From positions 1 through 64,000 of the forward strand of contig NW_026516712.1 in assembly GCF_025766255.1 (NCBI RefSeq): DNA of 64,000 bases. The letters are read 5' to 3'. Source of the DNA: Zychaea mexicana (Eukaryota; Mucoromycota; Mucoromycetes; Mucorales; Lichtheimiaceae). Below are positions 36,584-48,014 of the stretch, one piece after another (the first letter of the stretch is position 1; each line of letters starts with the position of its first letter). The notes below the pieces were generated by a model. The model made no database searches and was not told the origin of the DNA. It saw only the letters and a list, made by a program, of their open reading frames with translations. The position numbers were made by a program, and so were the translations under genes.

Positions 36584-38581
36584 ATGAAGACATTCACTGT
36601 CGAGGAGGTCGCACAGCATAACAAGGCCGATGATATCTGGATCATTGTTGACGGCAAGGTGTTTGACGTTACCAAGTTCTTGAGTGAACATCCCGGAGGC
36701 AAGAAGGTGCTTGTCAAGATGGCCGGCAAGGACGCCACCAAAAAGTTTAAGCAATTCCACAACGATGCCATTATGCAACGTGTTGGTTTGCCCATGCAAA
36801 TCGGTGTCATTGGTGCTGAAAAGAAAGAAGAAGCACCCAAGCCTGTTGCTGCTGCTGCTGCTGCTGCCGCCGCTCCCCTTACTCCTGGCAAGCTTGTCTC
36901 GGCTGACGAGGCTCGTTTTGGCGATGGTTTCCCTTATGGCGATCCCAACTGGTATCAGGACTGGAACAGGTAAAAGAAAGAAAAAGAACTATGGAAAGAA
37001 AGAATGTCAAATCACAAATCTCTTTTGCTCAATTGCGAGAAATCGTTCCGTGTTTTGTGTAGCCCTTACTATAATGAATCGCATATGCGCCTCAGAAAGG
37101 TCATTCGTGAATTTGCAGAAAAGGAACTCATGCCCTACTGCCACGAATGGAGCGAAGCCAAGGCCATTCCTCGCGAAGTCGTGAAGAAGGTTGCCCAAGC
37201 TGGCTTTTTGAACGCCGCCTCCGGTGCTGGCACCAACCCTTCGGTTGCTTCGCTTTTGCCTTATCCTCTTCCTGCTGGTATTAAGCACGAAGAATTCGAT
37301 ATCTTCCATGAGTTCATCTGTGTCGACGAACTTGCCCGTTGCGGCTCGGGTGGTCTTCTGTGGGCTTTGCAAGGTGGTTTGTCCATTGCTCTTCCTCCCG
37401 TCATGAACTTTGCCCCCGAGCCTATCAAGAAGAAGGTCGTCCCTGAGTGTTTGGCCGGTGAAAAGTTTATTGCCTTGGCGATTACCGAGCCTTCTGCTGT
37501 AAGTTGGTGCTTTCTTTACAAAACGGCACCAATGACTTGTTATTGTGGTAAAGAGGAACTTGTTGTTGATTTGTCGTTTTTGGATGGATATACGTAGGGC
37601 TCAGACGTCGCTGGTTTGAAGACCTCCGCCGAGGACAAGGGCGATCATTTCTTATTGAATGGTGAAAAGAAATGGATCACTCAGGGTGCCTATGCTGATT
37701 ACTATGTCGTTGCCGCACGCACTGGTGGTGCTGGTATGGGAGGTGTTTCCTTGTTGTTGGTTGAACGTGCTTGGGAAGGTGTTGAGGCCCGCTACATGGA
37801 TGTCATGGGTATGTGGGGCTCTGGCACCTCCTACATTACTTTTGACGATGTAAGTAATACTGGCATCTAGTGGCATACTCTTGGAGAGCTGAGAATTTAA
37901 GAAACGGGATTAACTAAGCATTAATTTCGGGTTATGTGACATTATCCGTGCATGCATATATGGCAATAGGTCAAGGTCCCCAAGACCCACTTGATTGGTA
38001 AACTCAACGAAGGCTTCAAGTACATCATGCACAACTTCAACCACGAACGTCTTGGCATTGTCATGCAAGCCAACCGTCTTGCCCGTGTTTGTATCGAAGA
38101 AGCTTTCACTTACTCTATGAAGCGCAAGACCTTCGGTGTCCGCCTCATCGATCATCCTGTCATCCGTAACAAGCTCGGTCACATGATCCGCCAATGCGAA
38201 GCTACTCACGCATGGCTCGAAAACATCATGTACCAAATCAAGACTTTGCCTGAGGCTAGTCAGCCAGCCCGTCTTGGTGGCCCTGTTGCTTTGCTCAAGG
38301 CCCAGAGCACACAGACATTCGAGTTCTGTGCTCGTGAGGCTGCTCAGATCTTTGGTGGTTTGGCTTATACCCGCGGTGGTCAGGGTGAGAAGGTCGAGCG
38401 TCTGTACCGTGAAGTCCGTGCTTACGCCATTCCCGGTGGCTCTGAAGAAATTATGTTAGATCTTGGTATCCGACAGGTATGTCTAGATCCTCCCTTTTAC
38501 ATACAAACATGATCACGTTTACTTACTTTTTTTCCTCTCTCACAGGCAACAAAGAACTTTGAAAAGAGGTCCAAGATCTAA
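36584..38581 (+). CDS. Cytochrome b5-acyl-CoA dehydrogenase fusion
   Basis: Five exons (36584-36969, 37063-37498, 37598-37849, 37970-38476, 38546-38581) join in frame to 538 aa. Residues 1-80 are a cytochrome b5 domain (WIIVDGKVFDVTKFL, EHPGGKKVL with the first haem His, FHNDAIM with the second). A nine-Ala linker follows, then an acyl-CoA dehydrogenase: N-terminal helices RLRKVIREFAEKELMPYCHEW, the FAD/substrate middle domain ALAITEPSAGSDVAGLKT and WITQGAYADYY, and the C-terminal helices KTFGVRLIDHPVIRNKLG and AREAAQIFGGLAYTRGGQG. At the place where most family members have the catalytic Glu (YEGT), this protein has IPGGSEEI. A Glu is present instead in FNHERLGIV, the position used by isovaleryl-CoA and long-chain enzymes, so activity is likely retained (inference). 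Fusions of this order are known in fungi and suit fatty-acid oxidation with electron exchange through the b5 haem. No clear peroxisomal or mitochondrial targeting signal is seen. Confidence 0.93.
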
Positions 38582-39309
38582 GTTGCAATGATATCTTTTA
38601 TTACGAGTTTTCCAATCTAATTTATCTCATCATAAACAAGCTAAGCTGTTCCAAGCTAGCCTCCCAAATGAACATAGACAACAATCCATCCGTTAAAATT
38701 AAATGTAATATAATACCTTTCATTTGTAAGAAAAAAGAATATCAAAGTTCCACGTATCATATGTCTCAAATTGTTAATGACATATGCGATGATGGGAGAG
38801 TGGAAGCATCGGAAAAGAACACCTCTACATTCCAGTACTGCTGCATAATAGATACTTAGGAAGACGTTTGAATAAGTTAATGGGATATATATGAAAGCAA
38901 TAATATCATAGTTTTCACAACACTCAATAAAGATCGAGTTAGCAAGATTTGGTGGTAGTTTATTACATGCATGACTCTCAGATACTATTATGCTTCTTGT
39001 TTTCAACACTTCAGTTGAACCCATTCTTTGAAACACAACATTCACGCGCTTAATAATTTAACCTTCACGAGCTGCATAATACGACGCTTATGTTGTGCTT
39101 ACACTGATAGACCATGTTCTGTATAACACTTGTTTGTCAAACAATATTCCACAAGTTAGATCAAAATAAACTTTTTATCAAACCAGCAATATTTATTTAT
39201 TTAAGCATTAAGAAAAAGTAACAGAAAATGTAATGGATATACTAAAGTACTTCGTGTAAGAATGCATATTTGCTTTGGTAGATGACTGCTGCTACTAAGC
39301 TAGCAATAA
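38582..39309. other. Intergenic, nothing recognised
   Basis: A 728-bp AT-leaning stretch between the 3' ends of the dehydrogenase and the HMG-box gene. No frame with a domain. Confidence 0.55.
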
Positions 39310-41230
39310 TCACGGTTTCTTTTTGAGCAAGTTTTTTTCCTTTGTTTCTCGTATCCGCTGTCCTTTTTTTGCCCTAGCTGCGGCAGTATACTCTGGGTTT
39401 TTCTCAACGAACTCCTTGCGTAGTTTTGCTGCAAGGTCGTTAAACTTTTGTTTCTCCTCGGCGCTCAGCTTCTTCCAATCACTTCCTATGACCGCATTTA
39501 CATCCTTGAGAGTGTATTCTGGATGCTCCTGGCGAAGTTTGGCACTGACTGACTTGCAGTATTGGATATATCCATTACCAGGCATCCGTTCGTTGCGTCC
39601 ACGTATACCGCTTTCTTGTCTCACTTCTGCTATGAGCCGTTTAGATTCCTTTTCGTACTTTTCTCTCTCCTCCTAATCAAATGCCAGTTCAATGTTGGCG
39701 TCAGTTTAACAAAGCACATGGTCGATTGGGGTCTTCCCACTCTTCATCACCTCCATCAACGAAAGTATTCCTTACCGGTGGAAGGCTTCGAAATACTTCC
39801 GACACTTTTGTGCTGATTTGACGATTATGGATACCAGGATTCTCGTCGCAAATTCGTTTACGGTTTTCTTTGTTGAACAGCATGAACGGGGTGTACTTGC
39901 TATATGGACTTGGTTTATACTGCGTGTAGCTGTGATTCTTGCCTCTACTGCTATCTTTGCTTTCTACTATCTGCCTTTCGCTTCTCTGAGATGACGATGC
40001 CTCAGGTGAGTCATTGAAGTCTTCTTGATCGGAAAAGATGTTGTCGTCAGAGCCGTCGCTCTCGCCGTCATTGAAAGTATTTGGAGTTTGCTCGAGTTTT
40101 TTGGTTGGTATCGTCGTTTCGCGAGATGATGTTTTCTGCCTTTCGCTTCTCTGAGATGACGATGCCTCAGGTGAGTCATTGAAGTCTTCTTGATCGGAAA
40201 AGATGTTGTCGTCAGAGCCGTCGCTCTCGCCGTCATTGAAAGTATTTGGAGTTTGCTCGAGTTTTTTGGTTCGTATCAACGTTTCGCGAGATGATGTTTT
40301 CATTGCCTTAGGTTTCGCTTTGGCTTTTCCCTTGCCCTTATTCTTGTTTGATCGCTTGCTTTTTCGTTCCTCTTCATGATCCTCTTCGTCCGGCGTGCTG
40401 AAGCCATCGCTCTTATCACTGTCGTCAAGACCGAATTCCGATTCAGACGATACTCCCTGGTCGACATAACTTTCGTTGTAATCATCACTGTCCTCATCGT
40501 CTGATGGTTTGCGTTTCTGTCGCTTGCGCGGTAGCTGCTTCTTTGGCCATCTTTCAAACACTGATTCGCTAGCGATGTCCCTGTCGTATAGACCACGCGC
40601 GATCGTTCGCTGCTTCTTGGGTTTCGTCGTTTCTTCAAGTGCAACATCCTCTTCCATTTCTCTTTTGATGATGACGGTAGGCTTGATCTCCATTGATGAT
40701 AGAAGCTTTTTGAATGAGTCAAGTTTCTGACGGGTTTTCGCCAAGGAGTGATCTTCTTCAACTTTCATGCGTGCTGATTGCGCGCGGCTGCTGCTTCTGA
40801 TCGTATTTGTTGTAGTCGTTTGTAAAGATTCTAGATCGGACAGGTCCGTGTCAGCACCAAAAAGAGAAGACGGATAGTGATTTGCATCGTCGACTAGTGC
40901 TTTTCGTTGAGAATGGTCGATTCTTTTGGGCCTTTTATCAACAATGGCATTTTCGTCTTGCTTTTTCCATTTCCACACATGACCGCATTGTTTGCACTTT
41001 CTGTGTAATGATCAACGATCTCTTATAGTTTAATTTCTAACCTTTTTTTTTCTTCAGATACAAACACACAATCAACGACTCCTTCGCCGTCCCTTTTCCG
41101 TGCACTAAAGAACTTACGCAGTGCCAGCCATAAGCCCTTTTCTGTAGAAGTGAGCATCGTCATTATTGCAAGAAGGACAATCCCATATAATTTGGGGTTG
41201 ACCTTGTACTTGTTTTTGTTCAGTGGACAT
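39310..41230 (-). CDS. Nuclear protein with zinc ribbon and two HMG boxes
   Basis: Three exons on the minus strand (41230-41118, 41000-39776, 39672-39310) join in frame to 566 aa. Exon 1 plus the start of exon 2 make a TFIIS/RPA12-type zinc ribbon: WDCPSCNNDDAHFYRK then AGTAKCKQCGHVWKWKK. The middle is long, acidic and basic by turns (GKGKAKAKPKA, DDSDKSDG) and contains a perfect-looking tandem duplication of 55 residues. The C-terminus has two HMG boxes: KYTPFMLFNKENRKRICDEN, split by an intron after SLPP, and GNGYIQYCKSVSAKLRQEHP with SDWKKLSAEEKQKFNDLAA. HMG boxes bend DNA; the ribbon suggests contact with the transcription machinery. I do not know a named family with exactly this order, so function stays open. 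It shares a 144-bp promoter with the F-box gene. Confidence 0.82.
39971..40300 (-). repeat. 165-bp tandem duplication inside the HMG-box gene
   Basis: Two adjacent units of 165 bp (55 codons) with starts at about 39,971 and 40,136. They encode KTSSRET, then KKLEQTPNTFNDGESDGSDD and SPEASSSQRSERQ, and differ only around the Thr-Ile-Pro/Leu-Ile-Arg codons. Frame-preserving and very young. Confidence 0.9.
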
Positions 41231-41374
41231 TGATGTTGTTCTTAAGGAATGAATTCGCCAACCCTGCTAGATGTGAGTGTGAAAAAAGAGGTGTGGCACG
41301 GAACATAAAAGAAAAATTCTCATGGTGATGCCGACGGACTTTTTGTGCTTTCTTCAATACGCGTCAGAACCAAA
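41231..41374. promoter_or_regulatory. Divergent promoter between HMG-box and F-box genes
   Basis: Only 144 bp separate the two start codons (41230 minus, 41375 plus). Both core promoters must lie here, so the genes are candidates for co-regulation. A TATA element is not evident. Confidence 0.5.
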
Positions 41375-43291
41375 ATGCCTGATATTTTCGATCGTTTAAA
41401 CTATGAACTCATTTCTGCCATTGTAGAACTCGTTAGCCAACGCGATTGCCTTGAAGCAATGCACGTATCTCGCAACTGGTTTCACTTGTTGCCAAGCCAT
41501 GCCACTGCTCTATGGACCAGTATCGATTTATGCACGCCATATGGTTTGACCATGGATGAGCGTCTGTTACGGTGCCTCGGACCACACGTACAACAAGCAT
41601 CTTTGCATTACAGCGATCTCAGTGCAGTTCTTCAAATATTTCAGGAGCGTCAAGTTGAGATACAGTGCCTTAGTAAGTATGTCCAGGGGTGTAGCTTTTG
41701 ACGGCTATCAGTACGAAAAACTATATATGCACAATGCTCCAACTTTATTGAATGCTAAAACTTGCTCAATATGATAGATCTTTATCTAGACAGAGATGTC
41801 TATGATGACTCTGAAAAAAATACTTGCGTCTTAGATATACTGAAGACATCCGCAAGCTTGAGACGCGTGAAAGAGCTCTCAATTATTAGTGATCAATGCG
41901 ACATAGCGCTGTTGGATCTTGCTCGTGCCTGCCCCGAGCAACTCACTCATCTAACAGTGCGTTTCTCTTGTGATACCATATCGTTACGTCAAAATACCGC
42001 TACGAAAGAGGTAACAGGAGCAGCAGCAGCATCATTGGCAGCTATAAACGACCAAGCGCTATTACCACATCTCGTTTACCTCCATTTGGACGCGCGTTTC
42101 GAATTCCACGTACTCGAGCCTTTGCTTCAGCAATGCCCACATCTTCGCATTCTACAGATTTCACTAAATGCCACTGACAGCTGTTTTAGCAGTGTTCCAG
42201 CTATAACAGACGAGGCGTCTATTCTTGGTGACGTTTTCGACTTTACTCGCGTATTACAACATTGCCCGCATGTACACGCAATCGATTGCAACTATGCTGG
42301 GCTCTGTACGTGGACTAGCATTCCAGACCTTACGCGTAATGCACAGTATGGGTTGGAAACTTTACGCGTCGCCTACAATACATCCAATAATCACCCGAAC
42401 GTAATCATGGCCGCATTGCAAGCGTCGATGGACACCCTCAAGGTGTTACATATTGATCAAGAAAAACCAGATGATAAATCCGATTATGTTTGGCTGTGGC
42501 CGGATCGGTTGCTTGAATCTGACACTAATGTCGAAGATTGGACACCGTTAGCGCAAATTAAACTGTCGAGGCTACGAGAGTTATCTACAACCGTCCTCAC
42601 CAACAACTTTGGCAGAAACGTGATCGGCTTCCTTCGTCATCACTCGCACACACTAGAGAAGGTGGCTTTAACAATCAATTCAACAAAATTGACCGAAGAA
42701 CTGGTATATGCGATACACGGAATCGCGAGCCTCAGCCGATTATCACTGACTGTGGATTGGGTCACTAAAGAACTGGAAGAAGATTACCCATTCTATACTC
42801 CTCCTGTTACAACAACGGTGCCGAACAACTTTATTCTTTTAGTGAACCGACCTCGAGTTCTCCATGATATCTACCTTGATTACATCGCTTTGTCTGACCC
42901 GCTATTACACCTCTTGGCAAGCAGTCAGTCATTACGAACCATCGTACTCATGGCAAATGGCACTGACTACCAAAAACCCGCATCCACTGTCACTGCGAAG
43001 GGCCTGAGTACCTTTGCATACATTCTACAATCGAATTCTACTCTCAAATCCTTGACGCTCGAATATTTCGCACCGTTGGATGACAACATATTGGAAGCTT
43101 TGGGTCGGATCGAATCTTTGGAAAAGCTCAAAGTGACAAATTGCCCTCATATCACTGATGATGGATTACGACGGTTTGCAGATACAGTGGGTGGCAGGGG
43201 GTGTTACTATAATTTCATACAATATGGTTGTTCACAAGTCACCCGGGAAGGAAACGCGTATGCAGAAAACGAAATTAGGAGCAGAATATAA
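41375..43291 (+). CDS. F-box protein with leucine-rich repeats
   Basis: Two exons (41375-41672, 41778-43291) join in frame to 603 aa. The first 45 residues are an F-box: IFDRLNYELISAIVELVSQR then DCLEAMHVSRNWFHLLPSH. The remainder is a series of degenerate leucine-rich repeats (LTHLTVRF, LVYLHLDARF, LEKVALTINS, LKSLTLEYF, LEKLKVTNCPHITDDGLRRF), the last of the Cys-containing AMN1/FBXL type. F-box/LRR proteins link a substrate, bound by the LRR arc, to the SKP1-CUL1 ubiquitin ligase. Such genes are strongly expanded in Mucoromycota, so the substrate cannot be guessed. A GTG-started extension upstream is not needed; the ATG gives the usual short leader before the F-box. Confidence 0.85.
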
Positions 43292-43716
43292 ATGGTAGCG
43301 TCAACAAGTTGGCTTTACAACTTCGACGCCGTATTGTTAATATCTCTTTATTGAGAACAAGAAAGCTAGTACATAGCGCTTTGCTATATACTGCTTAGCG
43401 GCTATTTTGCTACTGGTTTTTTTTTGTGGGGAAGTTCCTGGTCGGGATTCATTTTTATTAAAGTGTACAATTATAAAGAACTGCCAATAACGTTACAAAT
43501 ATCATAATGTAGTGAGTACAAGGGATTGTGGCACACTGATGATATAACTACGAACACCCAATCACTAGCGAGGACTATGCAGAAGTTGTCATAGGAATTA
43601 CCGAGTAATAGAGCTTTCATCGAATCCATAGAGATGGGAAACCAAGTAGCTGGATTCAAACCAACAAGCTCCTCCGCGATGGAGGTCACCCGCCATGACC
43701 GAAGTCTTCAGGGCCT

Positions 43717-44265
43717 GGCGCCCAACAAATTTGCGTTGGTGATTTTGCATTGCTAGTTTTGCGTTCCTATTTTTGCGTCGCTCTGCTTATCAATCTTTAT
43801 AACGCGAACAAAGTGGCTAGAAGAATTCTGGTCGAAGTTGAAGCTAAGCAAGTAGGACAGTGGTCAGCATTGTTGTTCTTAGGTTTGATATTATTGATAT
43901 AATAGGTGTTTGAAAGATCGATTATTATCGATCTCAAGAATAACGGAAGGTGATAAACGAGCGACTAAAAAATAGTGTGTTGGATAGATTAATCATGCCT
44001 AGAAAATTAATTATCTGTTGTATAGTAGTCTTGTAATAGAATAGAAGTTGGTAGGTTGGTACATTTTGAAATCAGTGTCGCACCTGGAAAAAAGGGATGT
44101 CGTGTTTCATCAAAAGGATGCTGGGATTTTCAAATCATCCTGTCGCATTTTTTTATGCTTGTTTCTGGAACCACAATATTTTTTTTAGTAGAGCAAAGTA
44201 AAAAAATGAACCACTCTGAACCAGAGCTACAATAGAAATGAACTGGTGTGAACCAGAGCTTCCTC
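43717..44265 (+). repeat. Left inverted-repeat arm
   Basis: Reverse-complementary to parts of 48015-49005. Includes AACGCGAACAAAGTGGCTAG and AAGCAAGTAGGACAGTGG, both found inverted on the right. Confidence 0.85.
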
Positions 44266-44741
44266 TCTTCCTTTGTTCTTTACTCTTTGTATCTCTTTAT
44301 CAAAATGAATATTACAGAAGGCTAGGCATTATGTATGTTCTTTTCTATAGAGTGCACAGAAGAAAACATAAGCCTGTTGACTAGGAAACTTGAAAGCTAT
44401 GATGAACTTCTTCCGAAGAATAATCTTTTTTAATAATTTGATATTTTAGATGATAGATGATAGATAAACTATCATCCTATTGAAAATCTGCCGATTCCGA
44501 AAATTAAAATTTTCTATAGAGATTTCCAACTAGCCACTTTCTCTAGAGAAAGTAACACAAAGAGTCGCCTCACAAGAAGAACTTGTGACCTAGTTGACAA
44601 TCATTAACTTTATCTTTTATCTGTTTTCAACTAGTCTTATTTCATAAGACAATCTTTTATTTGCTAGTAGATTTATAATCCACAAAATCTTTTTTTATAT
44701 GATTTAAATTTTTTAATCATTTTATAAATAATAAATAATAA

Positions 44742-45224
44742 TTAAAATTGTAGCATATTATCAAATTCATCAATATCTAATATTTTGAATAAAAAATTTT
44801 TTAAATGTATTATCTTCAACACTTTATTTCTCATTTTTTTTTTGTTCATATGTATATAAAAACTTTTCATAGAATTATTCTTTGAGTCTCTTTCTATCGT
44901 TCTATGAAGCCAAAAAAGTGTGTTGTATAAGTGAAAAAAGTTGAAATAAAACATTGAAAATTGGTCCAGAAAAATCATGTTTTTAGGTGGCGGGCACCAT
45001 ATAATAATTTAATGCAAAATATAATTCTTTAATACTTGTTATATTATGTTCAGCAAATGTTTCCATAGTTTCTTTATTATACTCTTTTCCTATATAATAT
45101 TCTTTCTCATAATCTATTGATACTACATTGTCTTCATTATTAATGTTTTTATCATTGATGATATCTTCATAGTTAATATTTCTGTCAATATTTTTATTTA
45201 TTTTTCATTATATCTTTATTATTA
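44742..45224 (-). pseudogene. AT-rich coding relic, unknown
   Basis: On the minus strand, 45,200-45,005 reads as an Asn/Asp/Glu-rich open frame (VSIDYEKEYYIGKEYNKETM, then FAEHNITSIKELYFALNYYM) and 44978-44742 as a second frame rich in Lys, Phe and Asn. They are separated by stops and interrupted upstream by the pogo-type MITE at 45225. Codon use is nearly all A/T at third positions, like the unique centre of the 59-kb palindrome and unlike the host genes. No family recognised. Confidence 0.35.
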
Positions 45225-45673
45225 CAGTTGCACCCCGGTTTTTGCAACCCCTGGATTCGCAATTCCTCGTATATCTCGAAAAATCCAGTAGTTTCGCAAA
45301 TTTGCAACTTACAAATGAGTTTATACGATTTGCGTGTTATTGGGGTGAAAACAGCTTCAATTTTTTCAATATCAACTGAAAGAAGCATCTATTGCATATT
45401 ATTGAGGAATAAAATGATATAGTTACTGCACTAGACAGCTTCAATAAAAGAACGGTCTTATATATGCAAGTAGTAACATTTAGAGCTGTGTGAAATCCCT
45501 ACAGAACATATCGTACATCATCTCTAACAGATAAACAACGGGTTAGTGTATATAGCATGACTTATATCCAGTGTCTATTTGAAGCAGAATTGTTTACCCT
45601 GTTACTTGCAAATACTCACTTTGTGCAAAAAGAAATCGGAAAACCCTCGGTTGCAAAAACTAGGGTACAACTG
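45225..45673. mobile_element. pogo/mariner-type MITE, 449 bp
   Basis: Terminal inverted repeats CAGTTGCACCCCGGTTTTTG (left) and, as complement of the right end, CAGTTGTACCCTAGTTTTTG. They agree over about 27 bp apart from three substitutions. A TA dinucleotide flanks each end (45223-45224 and 45674-45675), the target duplication of Tc1/mariner/pogo elements; the CAGTTG start is typical for pogo-like elements. No coding capacity. It interrupts the AT-rich relic. A pogo transposase remnant exists at 10.3-10.6 kb, but their termini cannot be compared. Confidence 0.8.
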
Positions 45674-47481
45674 TATTAATCATTTTCTTTCAATAGGTGA
45701 AGTCTTTATATATTCTCTTTTTGGCATCTTTTATTTTATATTGATTATAAAATTCAATTTTAAAATATAATATGTATAAGAAATAAGTATAAATTTTATT
45801 TTTATTTTTCTGATTTTGAAATATATATAGTAAAGTATAATTCAACCTGAGACTCACCTACTGAACCCTGTACTTGTCACTAGGTCATAAGTGTTTTCTT
45901 CACCTTTTATGTTTAGACGCTATTTGATTGAGTCACCTACAGCAATCATGCAACAAATGTTGAAGTAAAATTATGCATGTAATTCAAGAATGCTTATACT
46001 TACATAATAATTCTAATAGGGGATTAATCCCTAATGATAGGTCATTAAGAGGATTAAATATAAAAGATTTATATATAATAAGATATATATTTCGAAACTG
46101 CTAAGACAAAATCAAAGATTTTTATGGAGTTTCGAGAACCCTTCTCTAGAGAAAGAACTACAAAGAGTTGCTACACATGTTGTAGGCAACTTATGTACTA
46201 ATAAAGGAAGGAAGCAACTTACTCCTATAAGTTTTGATCCTCATTACTATTCTGGGGGGATTTTAATCTATAAAAATCTATCTATTTATCTTTCTTTAGT
46301 TTAATCTTTAGTTTAATTATCAATAGATAAAATGCTTCATCTTTTTTAATCTTTAAATTTTTGAATGATAAAATCAAAAAATAATATATTATTTAAAATA
46401 TAAATATTTTAATAATTTTATTTATTTTTTTTTTCAATTAGATATGAAATAGAAAAAAATATTTTTTTTTAACTTTTATTGTAATTTTTATCTATTAAAA
46501 ATACTTCAATTAACATATATATCAATTCCCATATAAAATTTATACTATAAATTCTACAAAATCAACCCTACAAAAGATGAATCTTTGGTTAATGATCAAT
46601 CCTCATATACACTCTTGTTTTTTACTTATAATGTAGCATCTAGTACACATATGATTTGATTTATAAATGCTGCCTTCTGCATCAACAAAATGCCAAACAA
46701 TCCTGCATATACTCAAGGAGATGTTACTTCCAAAGATATCTTTACTTCTATTTTGCCTTATACCGACATCTTGAAGAATAATCAAAAGTTAAAAATTATT
46801 ATATTATATGTAATTTTATAAAGATAATGGAATACAAAAAATAAAGTGGAACGTTTATTTTTATATTCCTAGAAGTTAGAAATATAACGAAAATTAATAA
46901 AATCAATGAAATTAGATTTTATATTTTCTAGAAGTAATAAATTTAATTATTATTTATATTTTTAAAAAAGATTAAAAAAAGAAAACATATAAATAAATAT
47001 TTTGATGATTGAAAATCATCTAGCAGATATATAATCTGTTTTGTATACAAAACTAGTAGAAAATAAACGAATTGTTCATTTTTATACAAATAAATTAGGT
47101 CACAAGTTGCTCCAACTTGCAACACGACTCTTTGTATTACTTTCTCTAGAGAAAGTAGCTAGTTGGAAATCTCCATAAAAAATTTTAATTTTCGGAACTG
47201 GCAGGTTTCTAATAAGATGATAGATTCTCTATCATCTCCCATTTCAATAATTATATTCTTGTTATTGATGAATCCTCATCTTTGATGACAAAATGGTTCT
47301 TGGATTTTCTCAATGGTGCAAGAGGAATAAACCTGGATTCATAAGCTTGCCCATCACCAGAAACGAAAACACAATGTCAATGTCAGAACCCAGCAACTAT
47401 ATGTCCTAAAAAAGAATATTTTGGTAAAGCTGCAAAGTTGTGTCATACTGCTTTGTTATACTAATTGTCTTTTTTTATTAC

Positions 47482-47945
47482 ATGGTAGCTAATTTGGCTA
47501 AGAACATTGTCATATCCTTACCCAACCATCAAAACTACATCAAACAACTGAAAGAAGAAGGATACAAGATTATTGGCTACTCATGGAAGGCACCTGGGGA
47601 ACAGCCAAACCAATTAGCAAATTTGACAGCCATGGTGAACAAACTGAAGGAACGATCTTTAGTAGATAAATGCTTTGTATCAAGAGTTTGCAATGCTTCT
47701 GACGAGCTAGGAGAACGAGACTTGCGTCACACATCTACTTCGAACCTACCAGGGACCCAAGGAAACAGCCAAGGTATATTGTACGTTATTATATATATAT
47801 ATAGAGATAATTATATATCTCACCCTCCTACTTTTAAGATATGATCGGTCACATTGCTTCTACCAACAAAAAGATATGCTTCGTTGTGATTGATTATGCT
47901 GGCTTGAGCACAAATCAAGAGAATATTTATGATTTTGTCCAGTAA
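47482..47945 (+). CDS. Short recombinase-like protein of a Mucoromycota family (tentative)
   Basis: Two exons (47482-47773, 47839-47945) join in frame to 132 aa. The product has KIIGYSWKAPGEQPNQLANL, then MVNKLKERSLVDKCFVSRVC, GERDLR and, after the intron, ICFVVIDYAGLSTNQENIYD. This layout (IGYxRKS, a Leu-rich helix, an RD pair, then a hydrophobic strand ending DxAGLxT) resembles the N-terminal catalytic domain of serine recombinases and a family I recall as repeated in Mucorales genomes. The Arg after GY is replaced by Trp here and the C-terminus stops early, so this copy may be inactive. It lies between the AT-rich core and the right inverted arm of the element, hence is probably its cargo. 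The family link is from memory and moderate at best. Confidence 0.45.
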
Positions 47946-48014
47946 GCTATTGACTTTCAAAACCAAACTTGTTAATAGGCTAACATTTCTTTTACTAACA
48001 CACTAGTTCATTTT

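Larger units (their letters stand above)
44440..47245. mobile_element. AT-rich, hairpin-rich inner element with inverted ends
   Basis: 44,440-44,610 and the complement of 47,100-47,245 share an inverted repeat containing TTCCGAAAATTAAAATTTT, AGATTTCCAACTAGC and CTTTCTCTAGAGAAAG, followed by ACAAAGAGTCG and AACTTGTGACCTA. A related third copy is at about 46,105-46,225. The inside is extremely AT-rich compared with its surroundings and full of small perfect hairpins: GTCTTAT-ttc-ATAAGAC at 44,637, GGGATTAATCCC at 46,020, GATGATT-gaa-AATCATC at 47,001, CAAGTTG-ctc-CAACTTG at 47,103, GATGATAGA-ttc-TCTATCATC at 47,217. Composition and trinucleotide loops resemble organelle hairpin elements, so a mitochondrial origin of part of it is possible but not shown. 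Confidence 0.6.
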
